DNA of 64,000 nt, from NCBI RefSeq assembly GCF_003697165.2, contig NZ_CP033092.2, forward strand, positions 992,001 through 1,056,000, read 5' to 3'. Every line of letters begins with the position of its first letter. Position 1 is the first letter of the stretch. Positions 39,940 through 49,500 of this stretch are shown in pieces. The stretch comes from Escherichia coli DSM 30083 = JCM 1649 = ATCC 11775. Its GTDB lineage: Bacteria > Pseudomonadota > Gammaproteobacteria > Enterobacterales > Enterobacteriaceae. The notes below the pieces were generated by a model. The model did not search any database. It was not told where the DNA came from and worked only from the letters and a program-made list of their open reading frames with translations. A program made the translations under genes and the position numbers.

Positions 39940-41663
39940 TGCAGGCACTTTCCTGTGGGTTGCAGAATTAAGGTCAGTTGAGTGAATAAGTGGATATCGG
40001 CATACAGTGCGAAGAAGCGGTGCAGCAGTTCACCAAACAGCGTGATATCACCTTCTCCGGCAAAGCCGTTACTGTCCAGCGTCACCTGAATATCCACGCC
40101 ACGCAGCAGAAAGCCTCTTTCAAAACGCTGTATCAGGCTGTGCTGAACGTCGACAATCGCCTCCAGACGACGGCGGTTCATCTCGCTTTCGGTCCAGTCG
40201 TACAGCGCCAGCGTGCCGCGCAGAATTTCGGCGTTATCCATCATCGATAAAAAGTTAGAACCGAGGTGGCTGAGCACCCGCCAGTGGAAGCGGTCACGCG
40301 CCGGGGGATAGCAGGGCTGCGTCGGGGCGCACAGGTTGCGCACCCGCAGGACGTTCTGTGAGGCATGAACTGGCGTATCGAGCAGGGTGCTCTGTAAGGC
40401 TTTACGGGGAAGCTGCCCGTTGGTGCCGGTCAGACTTAAGGACAGGGTTTCATCCTCCAGCATCCGGTCGGAATCAAACGCATCGCCGCCCAGAATCAGC
40501 CATGTGTCGTGCAAGCCGGAAGGGCCGCGCTTTACCCGCGTGTGGTAATAGCGTTCCGGCGCATCGTGGCGCAGCATCCCGCCCCGGTGACGAAAGCTGG
40601 AAAAGGGGACATATGCCTGACTGCCGGTATGGCGCGAAGAAATAATGTTGTCGACGGAATAAATCTCGGTATGCCCGTCCTGAATGCGCATCGGGCGTAG
40701 CAGAAATTCGTTTTCCAGTGGCGAAAGGTGTAACGGATCGGCTTCGAGCGGGAACAGGTTGATGACCGGCACGCAGTGCAGACGGATATTATCGCTGTCA
40801 AACGGCAGGTCGTGAGGCCAGTTCTCGTTCAGCACCACGTCAATCTCAAAGCCGGTTATCCCCTCCGGCCATGCAACCTGCTCCAGCCCGTTCAGCGCCA
40901 CGAACATAAACTTCTCGCGGAAGGTGAAATACTCCAGCAGCAACTGGTAACCGCTGAAGGCTGACTCACCTTTTGGCCAGAGCCTGTCATCATCCTCAAA
41001 GCCCATCGGGGAAAAGTGTGCGCCAAGCATCCGGCGATCCTGCCCCGGCAGACGCAGCCAGAACTGCTGCGTGCCAAGCGTTAAAGCCCGGTGCAACGCA
41101 CAGGCTACCGGGCTGTCGGCATTGAGATAGAGCGGCAGGCGGGATAAATCGATCTGCGACCAGTCACCAACCAGCGGGCCGCACGCAAAGCGCAGACGGA
41201 TAACCGAGCGTCCGTCCGGTTCATATTGCAATGACACGTCCGGCAACGCCAGCGGATGCAGCGTGATATCACGCGTGGCACTGTAGACGCAGCGGGTTCT
41301 GCGCTCGCCAACAGGGCGCGACAATACCTGAAAATCGCTCAGCGTTTCGCTCTGCTTCATCTGCCGGTGATCTGTCGACAGTTCAACCACGGAAAGTGAC
41401 GGGATGGTTCGCAGGTAGTGGGGCCACAGCAGGCTGACCAGCCCTTCAGTCAGTTCCGGCAGATCGTCGTCCAGCTTTTCGCGCAGGCGGCCCATTAAAA
41501 AAGCGAAGCCCTCGAACAGGCGCTCCACATAGGGATCGCGTGCGCCGGGTTTATCAAGATTAAGCATCGCAGCACGGTCGGGATACGCCTGTGCGAATTC
41601 TTTACCCGCTTCACGCAGGTAGCGCATTTCGGCTTCATAGTAGCGTTGGGTCAGGTCGTCCAT
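39903..41663 (-). CDS. tssF: T6SS baseplate protein TssF
   Basis: 586 residues, the usual TssF (VasA/ImpG) length. The N-terminus MDDLTQRYYEAEMRYLREAG and the block DPYVERLFEGFAFL are hallmarks. TssF is the largest wedge subunit and contacts the VgrG spike. It is the first gene of the tssFGJE-vasL block, following a 369-bp AT-rich gap. Confidence 0.94.
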   Translation of the reverse strand: MDDLTQRYYEAEMRYLREAGKEFAQAYPDRAAMLNLDKPGARDPYVERLFEGFAFLMGRLREKLDDDLPELTEGLVSLLWPHYLRTIPSLSVVELSTDHRQMKQSETLSDFQVLSRPVGERRTRCVYSATRDITLHPLALPDVSLQYEPDGRSVIRLRFACGPLVGDWSQIDLSRLPLYLNADSPVACALHRALTLGTQQFWLRLPGQDRRMLGAHFSPMGFEDDDRLWPKGESAFSGYQLLLEYFTFREKFMFVALNGLEQVAWPEGITGFEIDVVLNENWPHDLPFDSDNIRLHCVPVINLFPLEADPLHLSPLENEFLLRPMRIQDGHTEIYSVDNIISSRHTGSQAYVPFSSFRHRGGMLRHDAPERYYHTRVKRGPSGLHDTWLILGGDAFDSDRMLEDETLSLSLTGTNGQLPRKALQSTLLDTPVHASQNVLRVRNLCAPTQPCYPPARDRFHWRVLSHLGSNFLSMMDNAEILRGTLALYDWTESEMNRRRLEAIVDVQHSLIQRFERGFLLRGVDIQVTLDSNGFAGEGDITLFGELLHRFFALYADIHLFTQLTLILQPTGKCLQWTEHHSQRVPG

Positions 41664-42032
41664 TCAGAGAGTTATTTCCCATTTAACTAAAAAGTTAGAT
41701 AACAGTAAAAAGAAAATATATTTTACAGTTCATAAAACACCAGTAAAAAACAACAATAACCCATAAAGATGAGCGCAATTAAAAAACCATTACAATCATC
41801 TGTTAAAAATAAACAATGACTACTTTGCTTATAGTATTGCCGGTCAGTTACTTCATCTTCCTGGGTATTACATCTTTAATATAGTGTGTGATATTTACAT
41901 TTCGTTTTACATGACATTGATTTATTTGCCATGTAAGATTAAGCAATCTCACACTGAAAATAAAATTAACTGTTACTGATACATCGCTACTCTATTGTTT
42001 TTTAGATAAAACATCATAACCTCATCATTGAT
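41664..42032. other. AT-rich gap upstream of tssF, no gene seen
   Basis: I see no open frame with coding character, no tRNA and no clear terminator. The stretch is far richer in A and T than tssF and continues the base composition of the accessory block on its other side. It may hold a promoter for tssFGJE-vasL, but no convincing -35/-10 pair could be chosen by eye. Confidence 0.5.
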
Positions 42033-42476
42033 TTAATTATTGCCATTTTTTTCGCATAATGATTTTTCTTTAACGTATTTCGTTGCCAGACCCGGCATCC
42101 ACCCAGACGGGATACCACTACAAGCAATATAATTTCTAGATAATAATTCTTTTTTGTAAATTGAAGAAAAAATCAACACTGCGCAAATAGAGAAAGCAAT
42201 AATAATTTTAATTATCAACCAAAGGCGCACCATTGTTACTTTAGACAATCGTCGCCCACTAATAGCAAAAAACAAAATCTCAAACGACATTACATATAAT
42301 GTGAAAGGTAAAAAGACAATTAATATATATCCCCAGCTATATACAATAATATCATTCCATAAAAACAATTCATAAATAGCATAACACCCAAAAGAAACAA
42401 AAGCCGAGGACAGAAAGAATATAAATAAAAAACTACAAATTAAATTTACCATTTCTTTTATTGCCTGAATATTCAT
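42033..42476 (-). CDS. Small multi-pass membrane protein (DUF1240-like), possible orphan immunity protein
   Basis: 147 residues from the ATG at 42476; a GTG 18 bp upstream is also possible. Three to four hydrophobic helices are followed by a Cys-containing tail (ACSGIPSGWMPG) that I associate with DUF1240, a family often found beside T6SS or polymorphic toxin genes. Base composition is very AT-rich. No adjacent intact toxin gene precedes it; only a 46-codon remnant does. I infer an orphan immunity gene. Function unproven. Confidence 0.65.
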   Translation of the reverse strand: MNIQAIKEMVNLICSFLFIFFLSSAFVSFGCYAIYELFLWNDIIVYSWGYILIVFLPFTLYVMSFEILFFAISGRRLSKVTMVRLWLIIKIIIAFSICAVLIFSSIYKKELLSRNYIACSGIPSGWMPGLATKYVKEKSLCEKNGNN

Positions 42477-42526
42477 CTCTAATTTAGTCCCCACTTAATT
42501 ATATTATCAAGATTTTCTCTTAGATA

Positions 42527-42667
42527 TTACTTCACCTCATGCTCCAGTACCTCCCTTCCTTTAATTAGCACATTTTTTGCCCACATAGTTCCCAAGTCCC
42601 AGATATCATCTGCAGTCTCTCTGGCTTTCTCAACAAATTCCTGCTGAGCTGCTTCAATATAGGCCAC
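42527..42667 (-). pseudogene. 46-codon remnant, probable end of a lost effector gene
   Basis: A GTG-initiated frame with plausible coding character (VAYIEAAQQEFVEKARETAD, then an acidic-basic helix rich in Trp, Glu and Lys). It sits between a duplicated tssA 3' end and the DUF1240-like gene. Too short to classify. It could be the last part of a deleted effector or a genuine small gene. GC content resembles the accessory block. Confidence 0.35.
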
Positions 42668-42674
42668 AATACAA

Positions 42675-42717
42675 TCAGTAATCCAAACTAAGCTGCGTAT
42701 CGCACAGTACCGCCGCC
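42675..42717 (-). repeat. Duplicated 3' end of tssA
   Basis: Bases 42694-42717 match 44958-44981, the end of tssA, at 22 of 24 positions and in the same frame and orientation. They encode AVLCDTQ in both, but here the frame runs on into LSLDY and a stop at 42675. It is a scar showing that a different sequence once followed tssA. Confidence 0.75.
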
Positions 42718-42732
42718 TGAGTATCCTGACAC

Positions 42733-43362
42733 TTATTTCACAGCCTTACCATTCTGGTAATCTCTATAGGAATACGCAGCCGGATCTGTGTTATGCCAAT
42801 AGCCTGCTTCGTGGACAGTATTATCAAATGCCCACAAAAAATACCCATCATCACTTGTTTTAGATATTTTTCTTTCTGTCTCAAATTCATACCACTTATC
42901 TTTATAAGTAAAAGAAATAAGGAAATAATCATTGACAGGCTTTAATGTTTCCGCATCAAATGTCGTCCTCAGATATTCACATTTAATTTTACCGCGCATC
43001 AGGTCTTTAAATTTCTGAGCATCCATCTCAGCAAGGCCATATAGTGCAGGAAGTCTTTTATCCGACCCATTTAATGCGTTCTGTAATTTTAATGTAATAC
43101 CAAAGTCATCCAAATTAGCAATTGGAGTATATTGAGTATTCAATATATAATGATCATCTATTTTAATATATTGAAGTTGCTGTAGCCATTCGCTGGTATC
43201 AAACTGTATCCTTTTATTTGGCCAGTTGGGATCGTTCGCGTCAGCAGTTGGTACAGTGACAACCATCTGATATTCTTGCCTGTACATATAATATCCTCCA
43301 CCACACAAAGTAATGACGACAGATGTCGTCACTGCGTAATACCATTTTCTTTTTAAGAACAT
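42733..43362 (-). CDS. Unknown single-pass protein, likely immunity to the PAAR effector
   Basis: 209 residues from the ATG at 43362, which overlaps the effector stop (TAATG) and has GAGGAG upstream; a GTG 12 bp earlier is also in frame. It has a short basic N-terminus (MFLKRKW), one hydrophobic helix (about residues 8-26) and a soluble region rich in Tyr, Asp and Lys predicted to face the periplasm. No recognised domain. Direct translational coupling to an effector is the classic arrangement of an immunity gene. A periplasmic location would suggest the toxin acts there. Confidence 0.72.
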   Translation of the reverse strand: MFLKRKWYYAVTTSVVITLCGGGYYMYRQEYQMVVTVPTADANDPNWPNKRIQFDTSEWLQQLQYIKIDDHYILNTQYTPIANLDDFGITLKLQNALNGSDKRLPALYGLAEMDAQKFKDLMRGKIKCEYLRTTFDAETLKPVNDYFLISFTYKDKWYEFETERKISKTSDDGYFLWAFDNTVHEAGYWHNTDPAAYSYRDYQNGKAVK

Positions 43363-44945
43363 TATTGAACCCACTCCTCAGGCTGATAATCCTGTAACCC
43401 GCTTTTCAGCCCTTTCGGCGAATCCCCTGTTCTTGGCATATGCCATGCACCATTAGGAGCTATTGGTCCTCCGCCAGACTTTTCATTTTTGTCTCTGGTA
43501 GTAACATCTGCATGGCGTTTTGATTTCTCATCATATCCCTCTGGTTTCACTGGAGGGGAAACTTCAGTATTCCCCTTTGCTTTTTCTTTATTATACATAT
43601 CTATATCTTTTTTATATTTTTCTACCACACTACCATATTCCTGAGCTTCTTTAATTTCCTTGCCTGTCCCATAAGCCAGACTGTAGTCCGATCTCATCTC
43701 AAACGCTTTAACCATGACATCCCAGTTATCAGCCATTTTCTGTGCCGGGCTGTCCTTTTGCCCTGCATCATCCTTCCCGGAAAAATCTTTATCACCATCT
43801 GAGATACCGGCCCGACAGGCATATGTTGTCACATGGGCATCATAATCAAAAACTGACTCGTGAACTGCTGCAATATCTTCATGTTTAAACATTCCATTTT
43901 TTTCAATATCCTTGTCTTCATGATGATAATGATATGAAGCTGTTTTAATAACACCGTGGCACAGAATAACCAGTTCCTTAATCACTCTTCCTTTTTCTTT
44001 GCGTTGATTCAGGAATGAAACTAATTCATCCTTATTCTTGACATAGATAATTCTTCCATCGTGCGCTTTAGTATAATCATTAATTCTATCAATATCTTTT
44101 TGCGTATACCCAAGCGAAAAAACCACCATAATTCGCTGCGAACTGGAATCCTGTTTACTGGCTGGAGGAAACTGTTGTAATTGTTCTAATCCACAATTTA
44201 TAAATCGATACTGATTTCCTTTTGAGTCCTCCATTCCTATCCAGTTTGTTACGGCTGTTCTGGCCGCCACAATCACAATATAATCACGCCCATTAATCCA
44301 GTTGACATATTTTACAGGTTCATTCTCTTCAGTTGTTAATTCGATCTTTCTATTGTCAATTTCTTTTAATGAACCAAAATTTTTCCCTCTTTTCAGCCAG
44401 GAATCAGCCAGTTTTCCTGTAAGTGCAATTACCTTTTGAGCAGTATCTGTATATATTCTCTCAGTCTCGCCATCCTGATTAGTCTTGCCACTGAGAGACA
44501 TGTTATTATTTAGGATAAAGACATAAGGTATGTCCTGTACACTAACATTATTTTCGCCATGTTGAAGTTTTATCTGATGACTGTATTTTTTATCTGGATT
44601 ACCGGAAGTCAGATTTTTCCTCGCCGACTGCGCATGTTGTTCCGGCTCGCTTCCCCCGTCATCCGTTTCATAGGTATCATCCATCATTGACGCAATAAAC
44701 CGCGCCTTGCACGGGCAACTGCTCTGGCTGTCCAGAGATCCCGCCATCAGCCTGCCGTGAATATCCGTTTCCGGCACGCCGCCCACAATAATAAACATTC
44801 CCGGATATCTGCCGCAGGTGACCCGATCCATATCCCGTGCCTGTGGGATACCCATGATCGTATGGTCGTCCGCGCCTTCAATAATCTTCCCGCCGCAGGT
44901 GGTTTTGTCCCCCCTGACCAGAAAGTAGCCTGTTCCCATTGCCAT
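43362..44945 (-). CDS. PAAR-domain T6SS effector with putative caspase-like C-terminal domain
   Basis: 527 residues. The first 90 or so form a PAAR-type spike tip (GDKTTCGGKI, RVTCGR, AGSLDSQSSCPC). Residues 130-330 are unassigned. In the C-terminal half, LVILCHG (H330) and TTYACRAG (C377) resemble the His-Gly and Cys blocks of caspase-fold (clan CD) peptidases, with a 47-residue spacing close to that in caspases. This family call is my inference. The tail (about 440-527) is charged and Gly/Pro-rich. It starts at an ATG overlapping the tssA stop (TGATG) and is coupled to a likely immunity gene downstream. Confidence 0.75.
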   Translation of the reverse strand: MAMGTGYFLVRGDKTTCGGKIIEGADDHTIMGIPQARDMDRVTCGRYPGMFIIVGGVPETDIHGRLMAGSLDSQSSCPCKARFIASMMDDTYETDDGGSEPEQHAQSARKNLTSGNPDKKYSHQIKLQHGENNVSVQDIPYVFILNNNMSLSGKTNQDGETERIYTDTAQKVIALTGKLADSWLKRGKNFGSLKEIDNRKIELTTEENEPVKYVNWINGRDYIVIVAARTAVTNWIGMEDSKGNQYRFINCGLEQLQQFPPASKQDSSSQRIMVVFSLGYTQKDIDRINDYTKAHDGRIIYVKNKDELVSFLNQRKEKGRVIKELVILCHGVIKTASYHYHHEDKDIEKNGMFKHEDIAAVHESVFDYDAHVTTYACRAGISDGDKDFSGKDDAGQKDSPAQKMADNWDVMVKAFEMRSDYSLAYGTGKEIKEAQEYGSVVEKYKKDIDMYNKEKAKGNTEVSPPVKPEGYDEKSKRHADVTTRDKNEKSGGGPIAPNGAWHMPRTGDSPKGLKSGLQDYQPEEWVQ

Positions 44946-46555
44946 CAGTCCTTATGTTGCGTATCACACAGTACCGCTGCCCGTGCCGGATCGATTGCCA
45001 CCAGCGTTCCCAGCAGGATTTCCATTTTTCGGTTCAGCAGGGCTTTATCCGCATAGCGGTGCGCCCGCAGACGCAGCAGTTTCAGTTGCCGGGCTTTTAC
45101 TTCAAACAGCAGTTCTGGCTCCCACTGCGTCAGCGTTATTCCCTGTGCGGCGGTATCCAGTTCTTCCAGCAGCAGGAGCGCCATCTCGTTTTTACCGTAC
45201 TGTTCCGCCACCCGCGCCATCAGCAGTCGCAATAACAGGCGCTGTCGTGCCGTGGTGATGCCCGGACGGGTCTGTATCCAGCCCAGCGCCGCTTCCACGC
45301 CCTGACTGTCTGCCATCGCCAGTGCTTCCGGCTCCAGCGCCAGTACGTCATTTGTGGCGTCGTCTGTCGGTACAGCGGCTTTCCCCGCAAGCCATGCGCC
45401 GTCTTCCCGCATCATGACCTGCTGCGCTATCCAGTTGCGCGTCACCTCATCGGCGAACGGCGTGCCGTCGTTCCATGCCAGATTTTCCAGCCCTGGCAGG
45501 CGTTCCAGCAGTAACGCCAGGTCCTGACGGATAACAGCTGTCCACCTGTCCCACGGTACGCCCGCCTTAGTCAGCGCCTGATGCAGATACCACTGGATAT
45601 CCAGCCAGAAATGGCTGACGCCGGTGCTGAACATCAGGTCGGCCTGCTCCAGCAGTTCCGTCCAGTTCTGCTGGGCATACAGCCGCTTAAGCTGGTTGCG
45701 TGACTCGGTGCGCGGCGGGGCCAGCCGGGTTTTGCCGTCCACATCCGGCGGCAGTTCATGCACCGTGTCCCAGCGCAGGGTTTTCATCAGCCGGTGCGCC
45801 GAAAGCCAGCCCTGCGGCTGTTCGTTCAGATAACGGGCCAGCACTTTCGCCTGGTCGAGCAGGTCACGCCCGGAGGTGATGGTCTGTACCTGTGGCGCAT
45901 CCACCGGGGATGACGGTGCAGTAACGCTGCTGCTGTTTTGCGGCACCACCGCGTTCATCCCGCCCGACTGCGCCAGACGTGATTCCAGCGCGTTAATCAG
46001 TGGCATCAGGGAGGGGGAATGCTGGTCTTCGGGCCATGCAGTGAAGGAAACCGTCAGTTGATTAAGAGCGGCAACAATGTTCGCAAAATCCTCTTTTGCC
46101 ACTTCCGGGTAGCGGGCAAGGCTGTCGAGCATCTTTTCCCCTGCCAGCCACTCCAGCGCCATTTTCCGGCTGGCCGGACGCGAGGGCAGCAGTTGCGTAC
46201 CGAAGCGTTCCACCAGTCCGGTCAGCAGCGCCAGTCCTTCCGCCAGTCCGCGCTCACCGTCGCGGTGCAGTCGCGCCCAGATGTAGTAAGTGGCGATGCG
46301 CACGTCTTTGGCCTGCGTCAGCAGCAGGGATTCGGCAAGCTGGCAGATAAGGCCGGTATCTGTGCCGGAAAGTTTGTTCATTTCGTCGCGTATACGCAGG
46401 AAATCGTCGTGGTAGCCGGGGTCTTCCCCGACCGGCGTGTCTGCCGTCACCGGCAGCAGCCATGTCTGCCACAGCGCCGCCTGTGTTCGCGCCACATCCA
46501 GTGCATCCCGGTCGGCAAAACAGCTACGGGTCAGCTTTTGCAACAGTTCACTCAT
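44945..46555 (-). CDS. tssA: T6SS baseplate/tail cap protein TssA
   Basis: 536 residues from the ATG at 46555 (MSELLQKLTR), which overlaps the tssM stop; an in-frame start 27 bp upstream lies deeper in tssM and is less likely. It has the ImpA_N domain (about 1-130), a central linker with low-complexity Ser/Val/Pro, and a helical C-terminal domain ending AAVLCDTQHKD. TssA primes the baseplate and stays at the growing sheath tip. Its 3' end is duplicated at 42694-42717. Confidence 0.92.
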   Translation of the reverse strand: MSELLQKLTRSCFADRDALDVARTQAALWQTWLLPVTADTPVGEDPGYHDDFLRIRDEMNKLSGTDTGLICQLAESLLLTQAKDVRIATYYIWARLHRDGERGLAEGLALLTGLVERFGTQLLPSRPASRKMALEWLAGEKMLDSLARYPEVAKEDFANIVAALNQLTVSFTAWPEDQHSPSLMPLINALESRLAQSGGMNAVVPQNSSSVTAPSSPVDAPQVQTITSGRDLLDQAKVLARYLNEQPQGWLSAHRLMKTLRWDTVHELPPDVDGKTRLAPPRTESRNQLKRLYAQQNWTELLEQADLMFSTGVSHFWLDIQWYLHQALTKAGVPWDRWTAVIRQDLALLLERLPGLENLAWNDGTPFADEVTRNWIAQQVMMREDGAWLAGKAAVPTDDATNDVLALEPEALAMADSQGVEAALGWIQTRPGITTARQRLLLRLLMARVAEQYGKNEMALLLLEELDTAAQGITLTQWEPELLFEVKARQLKLLRLRAHRYADKALLNRKMEILLGTLVAIDPARAAVLCDTQHKD

Positions 46556-49500
46556 CGGCGTCTTCCCCATACTCTTCCGCATCCTTCATACTCCTGCCGG
46601 TCAGAAATACCTGTCCCGGCAGGCGGAAGTTTTTCAGCTCCAGCAGCGCCAGCGGCCCTTTACCCTGTTCAACCCGCAGCAGGTAATTCAGCGGCAGGCC
46701 ATCCTGCGCTTTCCACACCACCTTAAAGGTGCTGCTGTCCACCGGTGTCACCTGCGCCTGTTCCAGCAGGCGAATAAGGCTCCAGCTTCCCCGGTAATCC
46801 GCCAGAATGCGTTCCATCGCCTGCGTGCTGGTCCAGCTCAGCGATGCGCCGGGTTGCCACTGTTCATCCGGCCAGTTGAAACGCTGCCAGCGTTCCTTCT
46901 GGTTGAAATATTCCAGCTCCTGCCCGTCAATCACCAGATGCGTTTTCATCACGTCACGCGCCGGTTTTGCCCGCAGTTCGAAATGTATTCCCGCATCGCC
47001 GCTGGCAAAGGCGGTGTCGGCCACGTCACGCAGGCGGTTCAGGGCGCGGATAAAGTCCGGGTTAACCGTCAGCCCCTGCGTGTTCATGGCGTCAGCCACC
47101 CAGTAGCGGCCTTCACGTTTCAGAACACCGGAAAGGTTGGCGGCGATAAACTGGTTGATGCGCCCGTCATCGCGCAGATACTGTGCCAGCAGGGGAAGAG
47201 AGGCATCGTTTTGTGAGGCTTTGAACGGATAGCGCCCGGCGAAGTCCTGATTCCAGTGGCTGACTATCGCCCGCTGCCACTGACGGTTCAGGCTGTCCGC
47301 CGCAGGCGTCAGCACCTGCCGCCACGACTGCTCCACCGGGCGGACGAACAGCGCCTGACCGAAGCCACTCCATTCCTCGCCCAGACTGGCGGCGATTAAC
47401 CGTCCGTAGTCGCGGGTGTCGGTGAGGTCAACGGTTTTGCCCTGTAAAACCGTCTGCGCCAGTTGCTGGGTCATCTCCTGCGGGTCGGGGGCGTTGGTCA
47501 CCTGTTGCAGTTTGAGACGCACGCGGGTGACGCGGGTCAGATACGTTTGCAGGCTGAGTTGCGTATCACCACCACCGCCTCCTGCCTTATCGCCCAGCAA
47601 CCGCAGTAGCGGCGCGAAGGTTTTATCCAGCGGCCCGACAGGCTCGTTGCCTTCACGGGATTGCTGCGGCGTTTTCTCCTTGCCGTTAAACAGTTCCTGT
47701 GCCGATTTCGCCAGCGAGTCTGACAGGCCACGGTTTTCCCTGCCTGCCGCCGCCTGCCACGCGAGGGTGTCCGTCAGCGCAATCAGTGGCGACTGACGGG
47801 CATCGGCCATCAGTGTCAGCTGGTCGAGAATGCCGGAGAGCGAGTCTTCCTTTTTCCAGCGAATGCTGTTGAGAAACGCCAGCCAGCTTCCGGCAAAGTC
47901 GGTAAAGTAGCGTGAGGTGAGACGGTTACGCAGCGTATCCGGCGAGATATCCGCAGAGGTATCCTGCTGGCGGTCGCTGAGTACCCAGTCGATTTCCTCG
48001 CGCCGCGCCGTCACCACCTGCTCGATGGCTTCCCTGACCTGTCCTTCCCACGCCTGACGGGTGAACATCCCCGGCACCGTCTGTTCCGTACTGAAAAGAG
48101 ATTCGGTGAGGGTATCCCCGGTCATGTCCGCCAGCGTCATAACGGCGTAGTTGCGGGACACCTGTTGCAGCACGTTCTGGTAGAGGGTGTTTTCGGCATT
48201 ACGCACACCAATCTGGCGCAGCAGGATTTTACGCACTGCGCCGGTCAGTTCCGGTGGCGGCGATGTTTTCCACTGCGGGTGTTCCGGCAGGTTCGCCGTC
48301 CAGAAGGTCAGCAGTGACGGCAACACGCTCTGCCGCACACCTTCCGGGATATTCTCGTAGCGCAGACCGTCCGCCATCAGCGTGGTACTGAAAAAGGCAG
48401 CGTCGGCCTTTTCCGGGCGGGAAGTCATCAGCAATGCCTTAAGCTGCTTATAGCGTTGTTCACCGGTGGCGGTACGCTGAGGACTGTTGGGCGGCAGCGC
48501 GACAAAGGCATTAAGTTGCTGTTGCAGATGGTCAACGGCCACGTCGCGCACCAGCCGGTTTGCCGCCTGCGCATAGCCGGGAAAAGCGGCGGCGAGCAGT
48601 TGTTGGTTACGTTCAAGGCCAAAACGCTGATACCACGGCGCACCTTCGCGGATACGGTATTGCAGGCGTTCCAGTTCGCCCTGCAGGGTATGCAGCGCCA
48701 CCAGTTGTTCTGCCAGCGGCAGGCGGGTATCGAGCGCACGCGCCGTCTGGATACCGGTTTCCTGAACAAGAGCGCGGTTGGCGAAGAACGAGGTCGTCAT
48801 TCCGGCCCCCCATATCACCAGCACGCAGACAGCGGACATCAGTGCGGTACGCAGCCACGGAAAACCCACCGTGCGCCCGCGCGCGTTATCACCCGTCACG
48901 CCCGCCCAGACCGGTGACGGCAGCCACGCATGAGGTGCGGCCTCCGGCACGGCGGCAAGCGGCGGGCTGAACATCAGGCCACGCAGGCGCAGGGAAGAAA
49001 ATGCGCCGCCTGCCAGCAGCGGTTTCAGAACGCTTTGCCAGTGAGCGATACCCCGCTCTGCAAGGGTATGGGCCAGACGCAGCAGGAAATCATGGCGGTT
49101 ATCCGCCAGCAGTTGCGACATGCCCTGTTCCGTCAGCGGCAGGGTTTGTGCTTCCAGCATTACAGCCAGTTGTTCCGGGGTACAGCGTTCCGGCAGCAGG
49201 CAGCCGACGCTTTGCAGGGGGCGTCCGGTCTGATAATCACCGTCGTCACAGACCTGCCACAAATAGAGTGGAGCCTGAAAACCGAGTCGCTTACCGCCGT
49301 TTATCAGTTCGCGCCAGCCTTTGTCGAGTTGTGCGGTCTGGCGGCTTTGTTCTTCTGTCAGCGGCCAGATGATGCCGTCCAGCGGACGGCTGCGGCGCAG
49401 TTTTTTTAAGGCGGTCAGCAGTGTGACATCAGGCTCCGCTGTTGGCCTGCCGCCATATATCAGCACGGTGTGGTCGCCCTCCAGCCAGTGTTGCCCGGTC

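Noticed and set aside
46019..46726. 235-codon open frame opposite tssA and tssM
   Set aside because: Antisense shadow of GC-rich coding sequence; His/Gln/Arg-rich low-complexity translation.
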